Source: Burkholderia lata (GTDB lineage Bacteria > Pseudomonadota > Gammaproteobacteria > Burkholderiales > Burkholderiaceae). Taken from it: 64,000 nucleotides of DNA. Position 1 is the first letter of the stretch; each line of letters begins with the position of its first letter. Location: the NCBI RefSeq assembly GCF_902499335.1, contig NZ_CABVQK010000001.1, positions 434,001-498,000 on the forward strand. Direction: 5' to 3'. A program made the position numbers and the translations under genes. Positions 18,001-25,097 of this stretch are shown piece by piece. Below the pieces are notes generated by a model. The model searched no databases. It was not told the origin of the DNA and worked only from the letters and a program-made list of their open reading frames with translations.

Positions 18001-18095
18001 GCCAGCGGGTTCGACGCGACATAGCCGACGCCGATCCAGCACACAGCGAGCAGACCGGCGACGAAGACAACGAGATCAAGGCGAATTCTGGACAT
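15048..18095 (-). CDS. DUF802 protein: MotA/ExbB-like channel with very long repetitive tail
   Basis: 1015 residues. Four membrane segments lie at about 6-24, 29-50, 107-129 and 152-179. The last two (LVLLGMLGTLLGMVVTLKG, GFAFGTSIAGVATSAMLGLL) have the Gly- and Thr-rich channel pattern of MotA/TolQ/ExbB proteins. Everything from residue 185 on is soluble, Ala/Gln/Asp/Leu-rich and helical, including four almost identical 80-residue units (residues about 452-772) built on WQRAGVHSAGRQQEICDALA. The tail is expected to form a long cytoplasmic coiled bundle, as in ZorA of Zorya. The C-terminal part (SLGDAFGMAVQVFGESNDKL) is the conserved DUF802 end. Confidence 0.9.
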   Translation of the reverse strand: MSRIRLDLVVFVAGLLAVCWIGVGYVASNPLASAVTLLIAACYVAGAWELLRYRQATATLSRAVAGLTEPPAKLDTWLDTLHPGLRGAVRARVEGARVALPGPSLTPYLVGLLVLLGMLGTLLGMVVTLKGTGAALESATDLDAIRASLIAPVKGLGFAFGTSIAGVATSAMLGLLSALVRRERIDAAQQLDAKIATTLRVHSSAHQRDESFRLLQRQADVMPALVDRLQTMMTTLEARSVALHDRQIESQQAFFDRTERAYAGLASNVGDALKESAAESARVAGAALQPVVAATMTGLAQEMAALRDTVTGAVQRQLDGLTDGFEKTTGNVTAVWNRALDEQRRAGDAVAQQLQTTLGQFTDTFAQRSTDLLDGVATRLESTESRLSDAWRDALSRQEQVGETLAGQHARALGDAAATFERHSGATLAAMRESHAGLQTDLAARDEQRVAAWNDSLAAMAAKLGDEWQRAGVHSAGRQQEICDALAQTTRDLTAQASTFEQRSNDLLSTIRDSHTGLQTQLAARDEERLSAWNDSLAAMATKLGDEWQRAGVHSAGRQQEICDALAQTTRDLTTQASTFEQRSTDLLSTIRDSHTGLQTQLAARDEERLTAWNDSLAAMATKLGDEWQRAGVHSAGRQQEICDSLAQTTRDLTTQASTFEQRSSDLLSTIRDSHTGLQTQLAARDEERLTAWNDSLAAMATKLGDEWQRAGVHSAGRQQEICDALAQTTRDLTAQASTFEQRSNDLLSTIRDSHTGLQTQLAARDEQRLSAWNDSLAAMAAALRDEWAQTSAQAATRQQDICDTLARTANDITAQAQVHASDTINEIARLVQAASEAPKAAADVVAELRQRLSDSLVHDTAMLEERSRLLATLETLLGAVNHASTEQRTAIDALVSTSADLLDRVGARFNDTVDAETRKLDSVAAQVTAGAVEVASLGDAFGMAVQVFGESNDKLLTHLQHIEAALEKSLARSDEQLEYYVAQAREVIDLSMMSQKQIVEDLQQLAGRRASVGA
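15781..16740 (-). repeat. Four near-identical 240-bp tandem units in the DUF802 gene
   Basis: The exact 240-bp period is seen by aligning the four CAGATTTCCTGCTG sites, which recur every 240 bases. More diverged copies flank the block on both sides. Each unit encodes 80 residues, so unit gain or loss keeps the frame. Confidence 0.95.
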
Positions 18096-18105
18096 AGCGT
18101 GTTGA

Positions 18106-18897
18106 TTAGCTGGTGCGAAGGGCCGCGAGCAGCCCGTCTACCGTTTGAAACCGGACTTCGAGTTCGGCAAGCAGGATGCTTTGCATCTCGTCGCGAAACG
18201 TATCGAGCCATGTGCCGGGCACGATCGCCGCGACGGTCGTGTCATCGGCCACCACCGCGCCGTCACCGGCCGGATCGGCTGCGGCTGCGGCTGCGGCTGC
18301 GGCTGCGGCTGCGGATTCAGCGTCGGCCAGCGCCTGCCGCTCCGCGTCGCGCAGCCGCCCGAAACGCGTGCCGAGCAGCGCGGGGATGGCCGACAGCAGG
18401 CTGCGCTCGCGCGCGCCGAGCACGCGCTCCATGATCGCGTCGAGCGTCGCGAGCCGTGCCATTCCGGACGAGCGTGCGGCGACCGCGACCCGCAGGCGGC
18501 CGCGCAACTGGCCGATCGCCGTTTCCATGTCCTGCTGCAGGGACAGATAACGCTGGCGGAAGTCCGCGAAATCGGCCGTGTCGGCGGCCGGCGGCGGCGG
18601 ATCGCCGGGCCGGCGCCGCGCACGCGGCCGGTTGGTCGCCGTGATCGCCTGCGCGAGCTCGTGCCGCACGCGCGCGCAGTCGCGCTCCGCGTCGTAGCCG
18701 CGCACGCCGGCCGCGACGCCGGGCGGGCTCGCGTTCAGCGCGGACGACAGCGTGATCGCGTCGGTCCAGCCGAGCCACTGGCTCAGCCGGTCGGACAGCG
18801 TCTGCCGGGATTCCGCGACGTCGGCATCGGCCAGGCGCGCGAGCAACCGGACGAGCGCCGGGCCGCTCAGCGCCGGGCGCGGAGGTGCTTGCACCAT
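18106..18897 (-). CDS. DUF3348 family protein, first gene of the motor-like cluster
   Basis: 263 residues, starting at the ATG that gives MVQAPPRPALSG. It carries LARLADADVAESRQTLSDRL and QWLGWTDAITLSSAL, the pattern of DUF3348 proteins. The centre is helical (YLSLQQDMETAIGQLRGRLR). A run of about 12 alanines separates it from a C-terminal helix ending FRDEMQSILLAELEVRFQTV. No signal or membrane span. It lies ten bases before the DUF802 gene and is probably a cytoplasmic subunit that meets the DUF802 tail. Confidence 0.8.
   Translation of the reverse strand: MVQAPPRPALSGPALVRLLARLADADVAESRQTLSDRLSQWLGWTDAITLSSALNASPPGVAAGVRGYDAERDCARVRHELAQAITATNRPRARRRPGDPPPPAADTADFADFRQRYLSLQQDMETAIGQLRGRLRVAVAARSSGMARLATLDAIMERVLGARERSLLSAIPALLGTRFGRLRDAERQALADAESAAAAAAAAAAAADPAGDGAVVADDTTVAAIVPGTWLDTFRDEMQSILLAELEVRFQTVDGLLAALRTS
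18277..18314 (-). repeat. GGCTGC hexanucleotide repeat (six copies) encoding poly-Ala
   Basis: Six perfect copies of GGCTGC plus two bases inside the DUF3348 gene. Slippage would change the alanine linker by two residues per step without a frameshift. Confidence 0.9.
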
Positions 18898-19242
18898 GCT
18901 GCAAACCGTCAAAAAAGGCAGCAGTTTACACGTCGCCGGGAGGTCGGCCGCCAGAATCGGGGAAGCGGCGCCATCCGGCGCGGCGTGCGACACACGCGAA
19001 CGCCCGCCGCGCAAGGCTTGGCGGGCGACCGGGGGCCGCCGCGGCGATGGTCCGGCCGCGCCGTTGCCCTTGCCCGCAGCCATGTCGCCCGCCGGTTACG
19101 AATACCGTCTGACGATACCGGCCGCGTTGCGCTACCATCGCAGCACCCGTCGAGCCACGCGTGCCGGCCGCGGGCCGTGCCGCCGAGACCGGGCGCCACC
19201 GACCCACAACGACAACAGACGGGCCCGGCCCGACCGCACACG
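18898..19242. other. Intergenic stretch between the motor-like cluster and a divergent gene
   Basis: 345 bp that must hold the promoters for both sides. A perfect 8-bp stem, CGCCCGCC / GGCGGGCG (19001-19027, 11-base loop), is seen. I find no convincing -10/-35 pair and no strong ribosome site for either neighbour. Confidence 0.4.
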
Positions 19243-20454
19243 ATGCTTGCCAATCTCGTCACGCGCCTGCGCGACCGTTTCGGCAAACCGCCGACCCCGC
19301 AGGCCTTCGCCGAACGCCTGATCGCCACGCTGCGCGCATCGGGCGACACGCGCACCTGGCGCCACGAGGACGAGAAGGGCTGCCTCGTCCAGTCGGATGC
19401 CCCGTCGACCATCATCAACCTGAACAACCTGTTCCGCGACTACGCGGCCGCGAAGCCGTCCGAGCGGGACACCGTGCTGAAGCGGCAGGCGAGCGCGATG
19501 ATGCAGCACGAAATCCCGACGGATTTCGCCGCCGCGCGCGCGAAGCTGCGCCCCGTGATCCGCAGCGCGACCGAGCGCTGCGTCGCGGCGCTGCAAACGA
19601 CCGGGCAGATCGGCATCACGGCGCTGGCGTTCCGGCCGCTGTGCGAGAACATCGAGATCGGCATCGCGTATGACGGCGAGTTCAACATCGCGCGCCTGCC
19701 GACCTCGACGCTCGACCAATGGGGCGTCTCGTTCGACGAAGCATGCGACATCGCGATCGACAACCTGCGGGCCGAATCGTCGACGCCGTGGGCCGCGCTG
19801 CCGAACGGGGTATTCCTGTCGCAATTCGACGAATCCTACGACGCGGCACGGCTGCTGCTGACCGACCTGCTCCACCGGCAGCCGATCGCCGGCGCGCCGG
19901 TCGTGATGGCACCGAACCGCGCGGTGCTGCTGCTCACCGGCGACCGCAATCCGGCCGGGCTGGCAGCGATGGTCGACCTTGCCGAACAGGCGCAGGCGCA
20001 GCCGCGCCCGCTGCCGCCGCTGATGCTGCGCTGGGATGGTGCCGCCTGGCGGCGCTTCGTGCCGGAAGGGCTCGAATCGAAGCTGCACGCGCTGCGCATC
20101 GGCGAGCTCGCGGGCGATTACCAGGATCAGCGGATGCTGCTCAACGACCTGCATGAGCAAGACGGCACCGACATCTTCGTGGCGACCTACTCGGTGTACA
20201 AGCGCCAGGACGGCACCCTGTTCAGCGTCGGCGTGTGGAGCGACGGCGCGCATACGCTGCTGCCCGAGACGGATATCGTCGCGCTCCATCGCGCGTCGAC
20301 GGGACAGTCCGCCTACGTGCCGATGGCCGAGCTGCTGGGCACGTGCGGCGATCTGATGACGGCCACCGGGCATCGCCCGGTGCGCTACGAAGTGAAGGTG
20401 TTTCCGGACGACACGCGGTTCGCGGCGCTGCTGGAGCGGTTCAGCGAAGCCTGA
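19243..20454 (+). CDS. Conserved hypothetical protein, distantly DUF1444/YtpQ-like
   Basis: 403 residues, soluble, no signal peptide. The first half has a layout like YtpQ/DUF1444 proteins: an N-terminal ARLIATLRASG-type helix, then ENIEIGIAYDGEFNIARLPT and QWGVSFDEACDIAIDNL. The second half (VMAPNRAVLLLTGDRNPAGL) looks like a duplicated domain of the same kind. No catalytic residues are recognised. It is read away from the motor-like cluster and may share its promoter region, but no functional link is shown. Confidence 0.7.
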   Translation: MLANLVTRLRDRFGKPPTPQAFAERLIATLRASGDTRTWRHEDEKGCLVQSDAPSTIINLNNLFRDYAAAKPSERDTVLKRQASAMMQHEIPTDFAAARAKLRPVIRSATERCVAALQTTGQIGITALAFRPLCENIEIGIAYDGEFNIARLPTSTLDQWGVSFDEACDIAIDNLRAESSTPWAALPNGVFLSQFDESYDAARLLLTDLLHRQPIAGAPVVMAPNRAVLLLTGDRNPAGLAAMVDLAEQAQAQPRPLPPLMLRWDGAAWRRFVPEGLESKLHALRIGELAGDYQDQRMLLNDLHEQDGTDIFVATYSVYKRQDGTLFSVGVWSDGAHTLLPETDIVALHRASTGQSAYVPMAELLGTCGDLMTATGHRPVRYEVKVFPDDTRFAALLERFSEA

Positions 20455-20541
20455 TGCCGATGCGCGTTCGCGCGGTGCGCGCCGGCGGTCAGCCACGGGA
20501 ATGGCCGGCCGCCGTGCGATGCAGATCGGGAATGGAAGCGG

Positions 20542-21180
20542 TCAGATGCCCGCTTTCGGTGCATTCAGGATCAGTCGCAACCCGAGCAGCGTGATCGCGC
20601 CGGCGGCGACGCGGTCGACCCACTTCTTCGCGCGCAGGTAGAGCTCGCGCGGCCGGCGGGTGGAAAAACACAGCGCGACGATCGTGTACCAGCCGAACTC
20701 CACGCCGAACACGAGCGGCGGCAGCGCCAGATAGCACCACAGCGGCGGATGCTGCGGGAGCAGCGCCGCGAAAATGCTGCCGTACCAGATCGCCGTCTTC
20801 GGGTTGCTGAGCTGGGTCGTGAGGCCCGTCCAGAACGACTTGCGCGCGCTGCCGCCGGCCATCGCCTCCGGATCGTCCATCGCGATCGGCCGGTCGGCGC
20901 CGCGCCAGATCTTCGACGCCATGTAGATCAGGTACGCGCCGCCCGCCACCTTGAGGCCCACGTACAGCCATTCGACGGCCTGCAGCAGCGTGTAGAGCCC
21001 GGCCAGCGCGACGCCGCCGAACACGATGCCGCCAATGCCCATGCCGAGCGCGGTAGCGAGCCCGTCGCGGCGCGACAGCCCGATCGAATTCCGGGCAACC
21101 AGCACGAAGCTCGGGCCCGGAATCATCGCGCCGAGAAACAGCGCAGCCAGGATGGCGAGTACGGCAGCCGATGCAGTCAT
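20542..21180 (-). CDS. LysE/RhtB-family amino-acid exporter
   Basis: 212 residues; the start follows AAGGAGAC. The LysE signature GAMIPGPSFVLVARNSIGLS is at about residues 14-33. Six membrane segments are predicted, including GGIVFGGVALAGLYTLL and LKVAGGAYLIYMASKIW. QLSNPKTAIWYGSIFAAL is the conserved NPK motif. It exports amino acids or related compounds out of the cytoplasm by proton exchange; the specific substrate is not visible. Confidence 0.92.
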   Translation of the reverse strand: MTASAAVLAILAALFLGAMIPGPSFVLVARNSIGLSRRDGLATALGMGIGGIVFGGVALAGLYTLLQAVEWLYVGLKVAGGAYLIYMASKIWRGADRPIAMDDPEAMAGGSARKSFWTGLTTQLSNPKTAIWYGSIFAALLPQHPPLWCYLALPPLVFGVEFGWYTIVALCFSTRRPRELYLRAKKWVDRVAAGAITLLGLRLILNAPKAGI

Positions 21181-21331
21181 CGAAGTCTCCTTGGTGAGCG
21201 ACGTCGAATCGCCGACGCCTGCGTGTCGTTTCCGACGGTCGAAGCGCCGATTCTGGCACGCTTCACGCATGGCCGAAAGCCGCCCTGCGCTGCTATGCTA
21301 GCCCTCTTTTCCGTCATTCGCGCCGCCACCC

Positions 21332-21796
21332 ATGATCGAGATCCGCGCTGCCCGCTATCCCGACGACGCCCGCGTCGTCGAGGCGATCTTCCGCGAGTAC
21401 ATTGCGAGCCCCACCGTCAGCCTCGAATTCCAGGACTACGAGCCCGAGATCGCCGCGCTGCCCGGCAAATACGCGGCGCCGCGCGGGCTGCTGCTGCTCG
21501 CGTGGCAAGGCGAGCGCGCGGTGGGCTGCGCGGCGTTTCGCGAAATCGACGCGACGACGTGCGAGATGAAGCGCGTCTACGTGCGCCCCGAAGCACGCGG
21601 GCTGAACGTCGGCCGCCAACTCGTCGAACGGCTGCTGCGTGACGCGAAGGCCGCCGGCTATGCGCGCATGTGCCTCGACGTGCTACCCGAGTTCGTCGCC
21701 GCGCGGCGACTGTATGCGTCGCTCGGCTTCACGCCCGCGCCGCCCGTCGCATTCAATCCGGTGCCGGGCACCGAGTTTCTCGGGCGGGATTTGTAA
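21332..21796 (+). CDS. GNAT-family N-acetyltransferase
   Basis: 154 residues. The strand CEMKRVYVRPEARGLNVGRQ carries the acetyl-CoA loop with RGLNVG, and LDVLPEFVAARRLYASLGF is the following element. Single-gene unit upstream of a secreted protein. Substrate unknown. Confidence 0.9.
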   Translation: MIEIRAARYPDDARVVEAIFREYIASPTVSLEFQDYEPEIAALPGKYAAPRGLLLLAWQGERAVGCAAFREIDATTCEMKRVYVRPEARGLNVGRQLVERLLRDAKAAGYARMCLDVLPEFVAARRLYASLGFTPAPPVAFNPVPGTEFLGRDL

Positions 21797-21844
21797 CATC
21801 TCGCCGTCGGCACCTCTTTCTCCCTTTCGACCGGACACCCTGTC

Positions 21845-22423
21845 ATGCGCATGTCCCGCCTGTCCATCGTGCTTCTCCCGCTGCTCGCCGCGCTGTCGCT
21901 CAACGCCCGCGCCGGCGACCTGCCTAAATCGATCGCCGCGCAGTTGCCGCCCGGCTACCAGCCGCTGCTCGCCCATGCCGGGCCGGATCTCGACAACGGG
22001 CGGCACAGCTTTCTCGTCGTCGTGCATCGGGCAGTCGATACGCGCGAGCAGCCGTCGCCGCGTCCACTGCTGATCTTCGAGGAACAGCCCGACCACGCAT
22101 TCCGGCTCGCCGCCCGCAACGACCAGGTCGTGCTGCGCGCGAACGAAGGCGGCCAGTGCGACCCGTTCGATCCCGAAGATGCAGCCGACAACGGCTTCGC
22201 GATCAAAGGCCACTATTTCACCGTGCAGAACTTCGTCGCGTGCGGGCAGCACTGGAGCGACTACGTGACGTTCCGCTACGACCCGCGCACGCACGGGTGG
22301 CTGTTTTCGAACCGGATCGTCACCCAATCGTTTCCGCTCGACGACCAGCCCGACCACGTCACCGTCACGCGCGCCGACGCGCACCGCCCGGTGTCGTTCA
22401 GTCAGTGGCAACGCAAGGACTGA
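21845..22423 (+). CDS. Secreted hypothetical protein
   Basis: 192 residues. Residues 1-23 form a signal peptide ending ARA, predicted cut before GDLPKS. The mature part has LPPGYQPLLAHAGPDLDNGR, two cysteines (in GGQCDPF and NFVACGQ) that could form a disulfide, and many aromatic and charged residues, consistent with a small periplasmic beta-rich domain. I recognise no family. A second ATG two codons later is an alternative start. Confidence 0.75.
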   Translation: MRMSRLSIVLLPLLAALSLNARAGDLPKSIAAQLPPGYQPLLAHAGPDLDNGRHSFLVVVHRAVDTREQPSPRPLLIFEEQPDHAFRLAARNDQVVLRANEGGQCDPFDPEDAADNGFAIKGHYFTVQNFVACGQHWSDYVTFRYDPRTHGWLFSNRIVTQSFPLDDQPDHVTVTRADAHRPVSFSQWQRKD

Positions 22424-22641
22424 CGCGGCCGGGGCAACGCGCCGAGACCGGTTGCCTCGTGCTCCGGCCGGTGCGGGCAGGGCCAGACGCCGTCATGCCC
22501 CGCTGCTCCCACCCTGCCCCGCACTCGCGAGCGCACGCCAACAGGACTACCATAAGCGCTCGCCGTCGCGCGACCGCGCGCCGGCCTCGCACGCGGCTCG
22601 CCCGCACGCGTTCCCTCGCTGCACCCGCACAGGAGGACGTC

Positions 22642-24021
22642 ATGACGCAACACTTCGACGCGATCGTCATCGGCACCGGGCAGGCCGGGCCGCCACTCGC
22701 CGCGCGGCTGTCCGCCGCCGGGATGAAAGTCGCGATCATCGAGCGCGGCCGCTTCGGCGGCACCTGCGTGAACACCGGCTGCATCCCGACCAAGACACTG
22801 ATCGCGAGCGCGTACGCCGCCCACCTCGCGCGGCGGGGCAGCGAATACGGCGTGTCGGTCGGCGGCCCCGTCACCGTCGACATGAAAGCCGTGAAGGCGC
22901 GCAAGGACCAGATCTCCGGCCGCTCGAACCAGGGTGTCGAGCAATGGGTGCGCGGCCTCGCGAACACCACCGTGTTTCAGGGCCACGCCCGCTTCGAGCG
23001 CGCCAACACGGTGCGCGTGGGCGACGCGCTGCTCGAAGCGGAACGCATCTTCATCAACGTCGGCGGGCGCGCGCAGGTGCCGGCCATGCCGGGCCTCGAC
23101 ACGGTGCCGTACCTGACCAACTCGACGATGATGGACGTCGACTTCCTGCCCGAGCATCTCGTGATCGTCGGCGGCAGCTACATCGGGCTCGAATTCGGCC
23201 AGATGTATCGCCGCTTCGGGTCGAAGGTCACGATCGTCGAGAAAGGTGATCGCCTGATCCGGCGCGAGGACGAGGACGTGTCGCAGGCCGTGCGCGACAT
23301 TCTCGAGAAGGAAGGGATCGACGTGCAGCTCGATGCGACCTGCCTGAGCGCACGGCGCGACGGCAGCGGCATCGCGGTCGGCCTCGACTGCGCGGGCGGC
23401 GGCCGCGAGGTCGCAGGCTCGCACCTGCTGCTCGCGGTCGGACGCGTGCCGAACACCGACGATCTCGGGCTCGACCGTGCGGGCGTCGCGACCGACGCGC
23501 GCGGCTATATCGAGGTGGACGAACAGTTGCGCACGAACGTGCCCGGCATCTGGGCGCTCGGCGACTGCAACGGGCGCGGCGCGTTCACGCACACCGCGTA
23601 CAACGACTTCGAGATCGTCGCGGCGAACCTGCTCGACAACGATCCGCGCAAGGTGTCCGATCGCATCGCGGCGTACGCGCTGTACGTCGATCCGCCGCTC
23701 GGCCGCGTCGGCATGACGCTCGCGGAAGCGAAGCAGACCGGCCGCCGGCTGCTGGTCGGCACGCGCCCGATGACGCGCGTCGGCCGCGCGGTGGAAAAAG
23801 GCGAGAGCCTGGGCTTCATGAAGGTGATCGTCGACGCGGACAGCCACGCGATCCTCGGCGCGTCGATCCTCGGCGTGACCGGCGACGAAGTCGTGCACGG
23901 GATGCTCGACGTGATGGCCGCGGGCGCGCCGTACACGACGATCAGCCGCGCGATGCACATCCACCCGACCGTGTCGGAACTCGTGCCGACGCTGCTGCAG
24001 GATCTGCATCCGGTCGAATGA
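22642..24021 (+). CDS. FAD-dependent pyridine-nucleotide disulfide oxidoreductase
   Basis: 459 residues, start after AGGAGG. FAD motif GTGQAGPPLA, redox disulfide GGTCVNTGCIPTKT (about residues 38-51), NAD motif VGGSYIGLEFG, and second FAD site GIWALGDCNG. The dimerisation end has AMHIHPTVSELVPTL, with the His-Pro pair that supplies the catalytic base. It is of the mercuric-reductase / dihydrolipoamide-dehydrogenase superfamily, but no N-terminal metal-binding domain and no 2-oxoacid dehydrogenase genes are present, so the electron acceptor is unknown. Confidence 0.88.
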   Translation: MTQHFDAIVIGTGQAGPPLAARLSAAGMKVAIIERGRFGGTCVNTGCIPTKTLIASAYAAHLARRGSEYGVSVGGPVTVDMKAVKARKDQISGRSNQGVEQWVRGLANTTVFQGHARFERANTVRVGDALLEAERIFINVGGRAQVPAMPGLDTVPYLTNSTMMDVDFLPEHLVIVGGSYIGLEFGQMYRRFGSKVTIVEKGDRLIRREDEDVSQAVRDILEKEGIDVQLDATCLSARRDGSGIAVGLDCAGGGREVAGSHLLLAVGRVPNTDDLGLDRAGVATDARGYIEVDEQLRTNVPGIWALGDCNGRGAFTHTAYNDFEIVAANLLDNDPRKVSDRIAAYALYVDPPLGRVGMTLAEAKQTGRRLLVGTRPMTRVGRAVEKGESLGFMKVIVDADSHAILGASILGVTGDEVVHGMLDVMAAGAPYTTISRAMHIHPTVSELVPTLLQDLHPVE

Positions 24022-24096
24022 CGCGCGGCGGGCGGCTGCGCATCGGCGTCGAACGGTATGCGAAGATGGCCGCTCGCCACGACACCCGGAAATGCC

Positions 24097-24999
24097 ATGG
24101 ACCGCCTGCAAGCGATGCAGATCTACGTACAGATCGTCGAACGCGGCAACTTCACGCAGGCCGCCGACGCGCTGCAACTGCATCGGCCGGCCGTGACGAA
24201 AGCCGTGCAGCAGCTCGAACAGGAACTCGGCGTCCGGCTGCTGAACCGCAGCACGCGCCGCGTCAGCGTGACCGCCGAAGGCGAGGCGTTCCATGCGCGC
24301 TGCGTGCAGTTGCTCGGCAGCATCGATGACGCGTTCGCGTCGTTCCCGAAGCAGCGCGCGATACCGAAAGGCCGGTTGCGCATCGACATCGCGCTCGCGC
24401 TGGCGAAGACGGTCGTGATTCCGGCGCTGCCCGATTTCCAGCAGCGCTATCCGCAGATCGAGCTCGTGCTCGGCGCGAGCGACCAGCCGGCCGACCTGAT
24501 CGGCGAAGGCATCGACTGCGTCGTGCGGGTCGGCAAGCTGAAGGATTCGAGCATGATCGCGCGCACGGTCGGCACGGTGCCGATGGTCACGTGTGCGTCG
24601 CCCGCCTATGTTTCCCGCCACGGTTTGCCGCGCACACTCGACGACCTTCGTGCGCATCGGGCGGTCAACTTCTTTACCGGCAGCAATCGCAAGGTGCTCG
24701 AATGGACGTTCCGCCCGCACGGCGAAACGGTCGCGGTGAAACTCGCGAGCAGCCTGCTTACCGACAATTCGGAAGCGCTGCTGTCCTGCGGGCTGGCCGG
24801 CCTCGGCATCGTGCATGCGTTACGGCCCGCGCTGCAGCCGAGCATCGACTCGGGCCAGCTGATCGAACTGCTGCCCGGCGTGCCGGCAGAGCCGAAGCCG
24901 GTGTCGGTGCTGTACCCGAACCGCGCGCATCTGTCCGACAAGGTGCGTGCGTTCATCGACTGGCTGACCGAGCTGTTTGCGCGGCGGTATCCGGCGTAG
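24097..24999 (+). CDS. LysR-family transcriptional regulator
   Basis: 300 residues, start at the ATG giving MDRLQAMQIYVQ. The winged helix contains FTQAADALQLHRPAVTKAVQ. The effector domain is of the CrgA-like subgroup (GEGIDCVVRVGKLKDSSM). It follows the flavoprotein by 75 bp on the same strand and ends convergently with the synthetase at 25098. Its target is not clear; the flavoprotein is the nearest candidate. Confidence 0.88.
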   Translation: MDRLQAMQIYVQIVERGNFTQAADALQLHRPAVTKAVQQLEQELGVRLLNRSTRRVSVTAEGEAFHARCVQLLGSIDDAFASFPKQRAIPKGRLRIDIALALAKTVVIPALPDFQQRYPQIELVLGASDQPADLIGEGIDCVVRVGKLKDSSMIARTVGTVPMVTCASPAYVSRHGLPRTLDDLRAHRAVNFFTGSNRKVLEWTFRPHGETVAVKLASSLLTDNSEALLSCGLAGLGIVHALRPALQPSIDSGQLIELLPGVPAEPKPVSVLYPNRAHLSDKVRAFIDWLTELFARRYPA

Positions 25000-25097
25000 A
25001 CCGGATCACGAACGCGCACGAATGCAGACGGATGACCGACTTCACCGGCAGCCGCACAGCGCCGCGTAAAAAGCGCCACGCGGCTGCGTCGTCTTGC

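Noticed and set aside
13789-18897. Calling the cluster a Zorya system outright
   Set aside because: The MotA/MotB-like core fits, but ZorC, ZorD and ZorE are absent and the other two proteins are DUF3348 and DUF2894.
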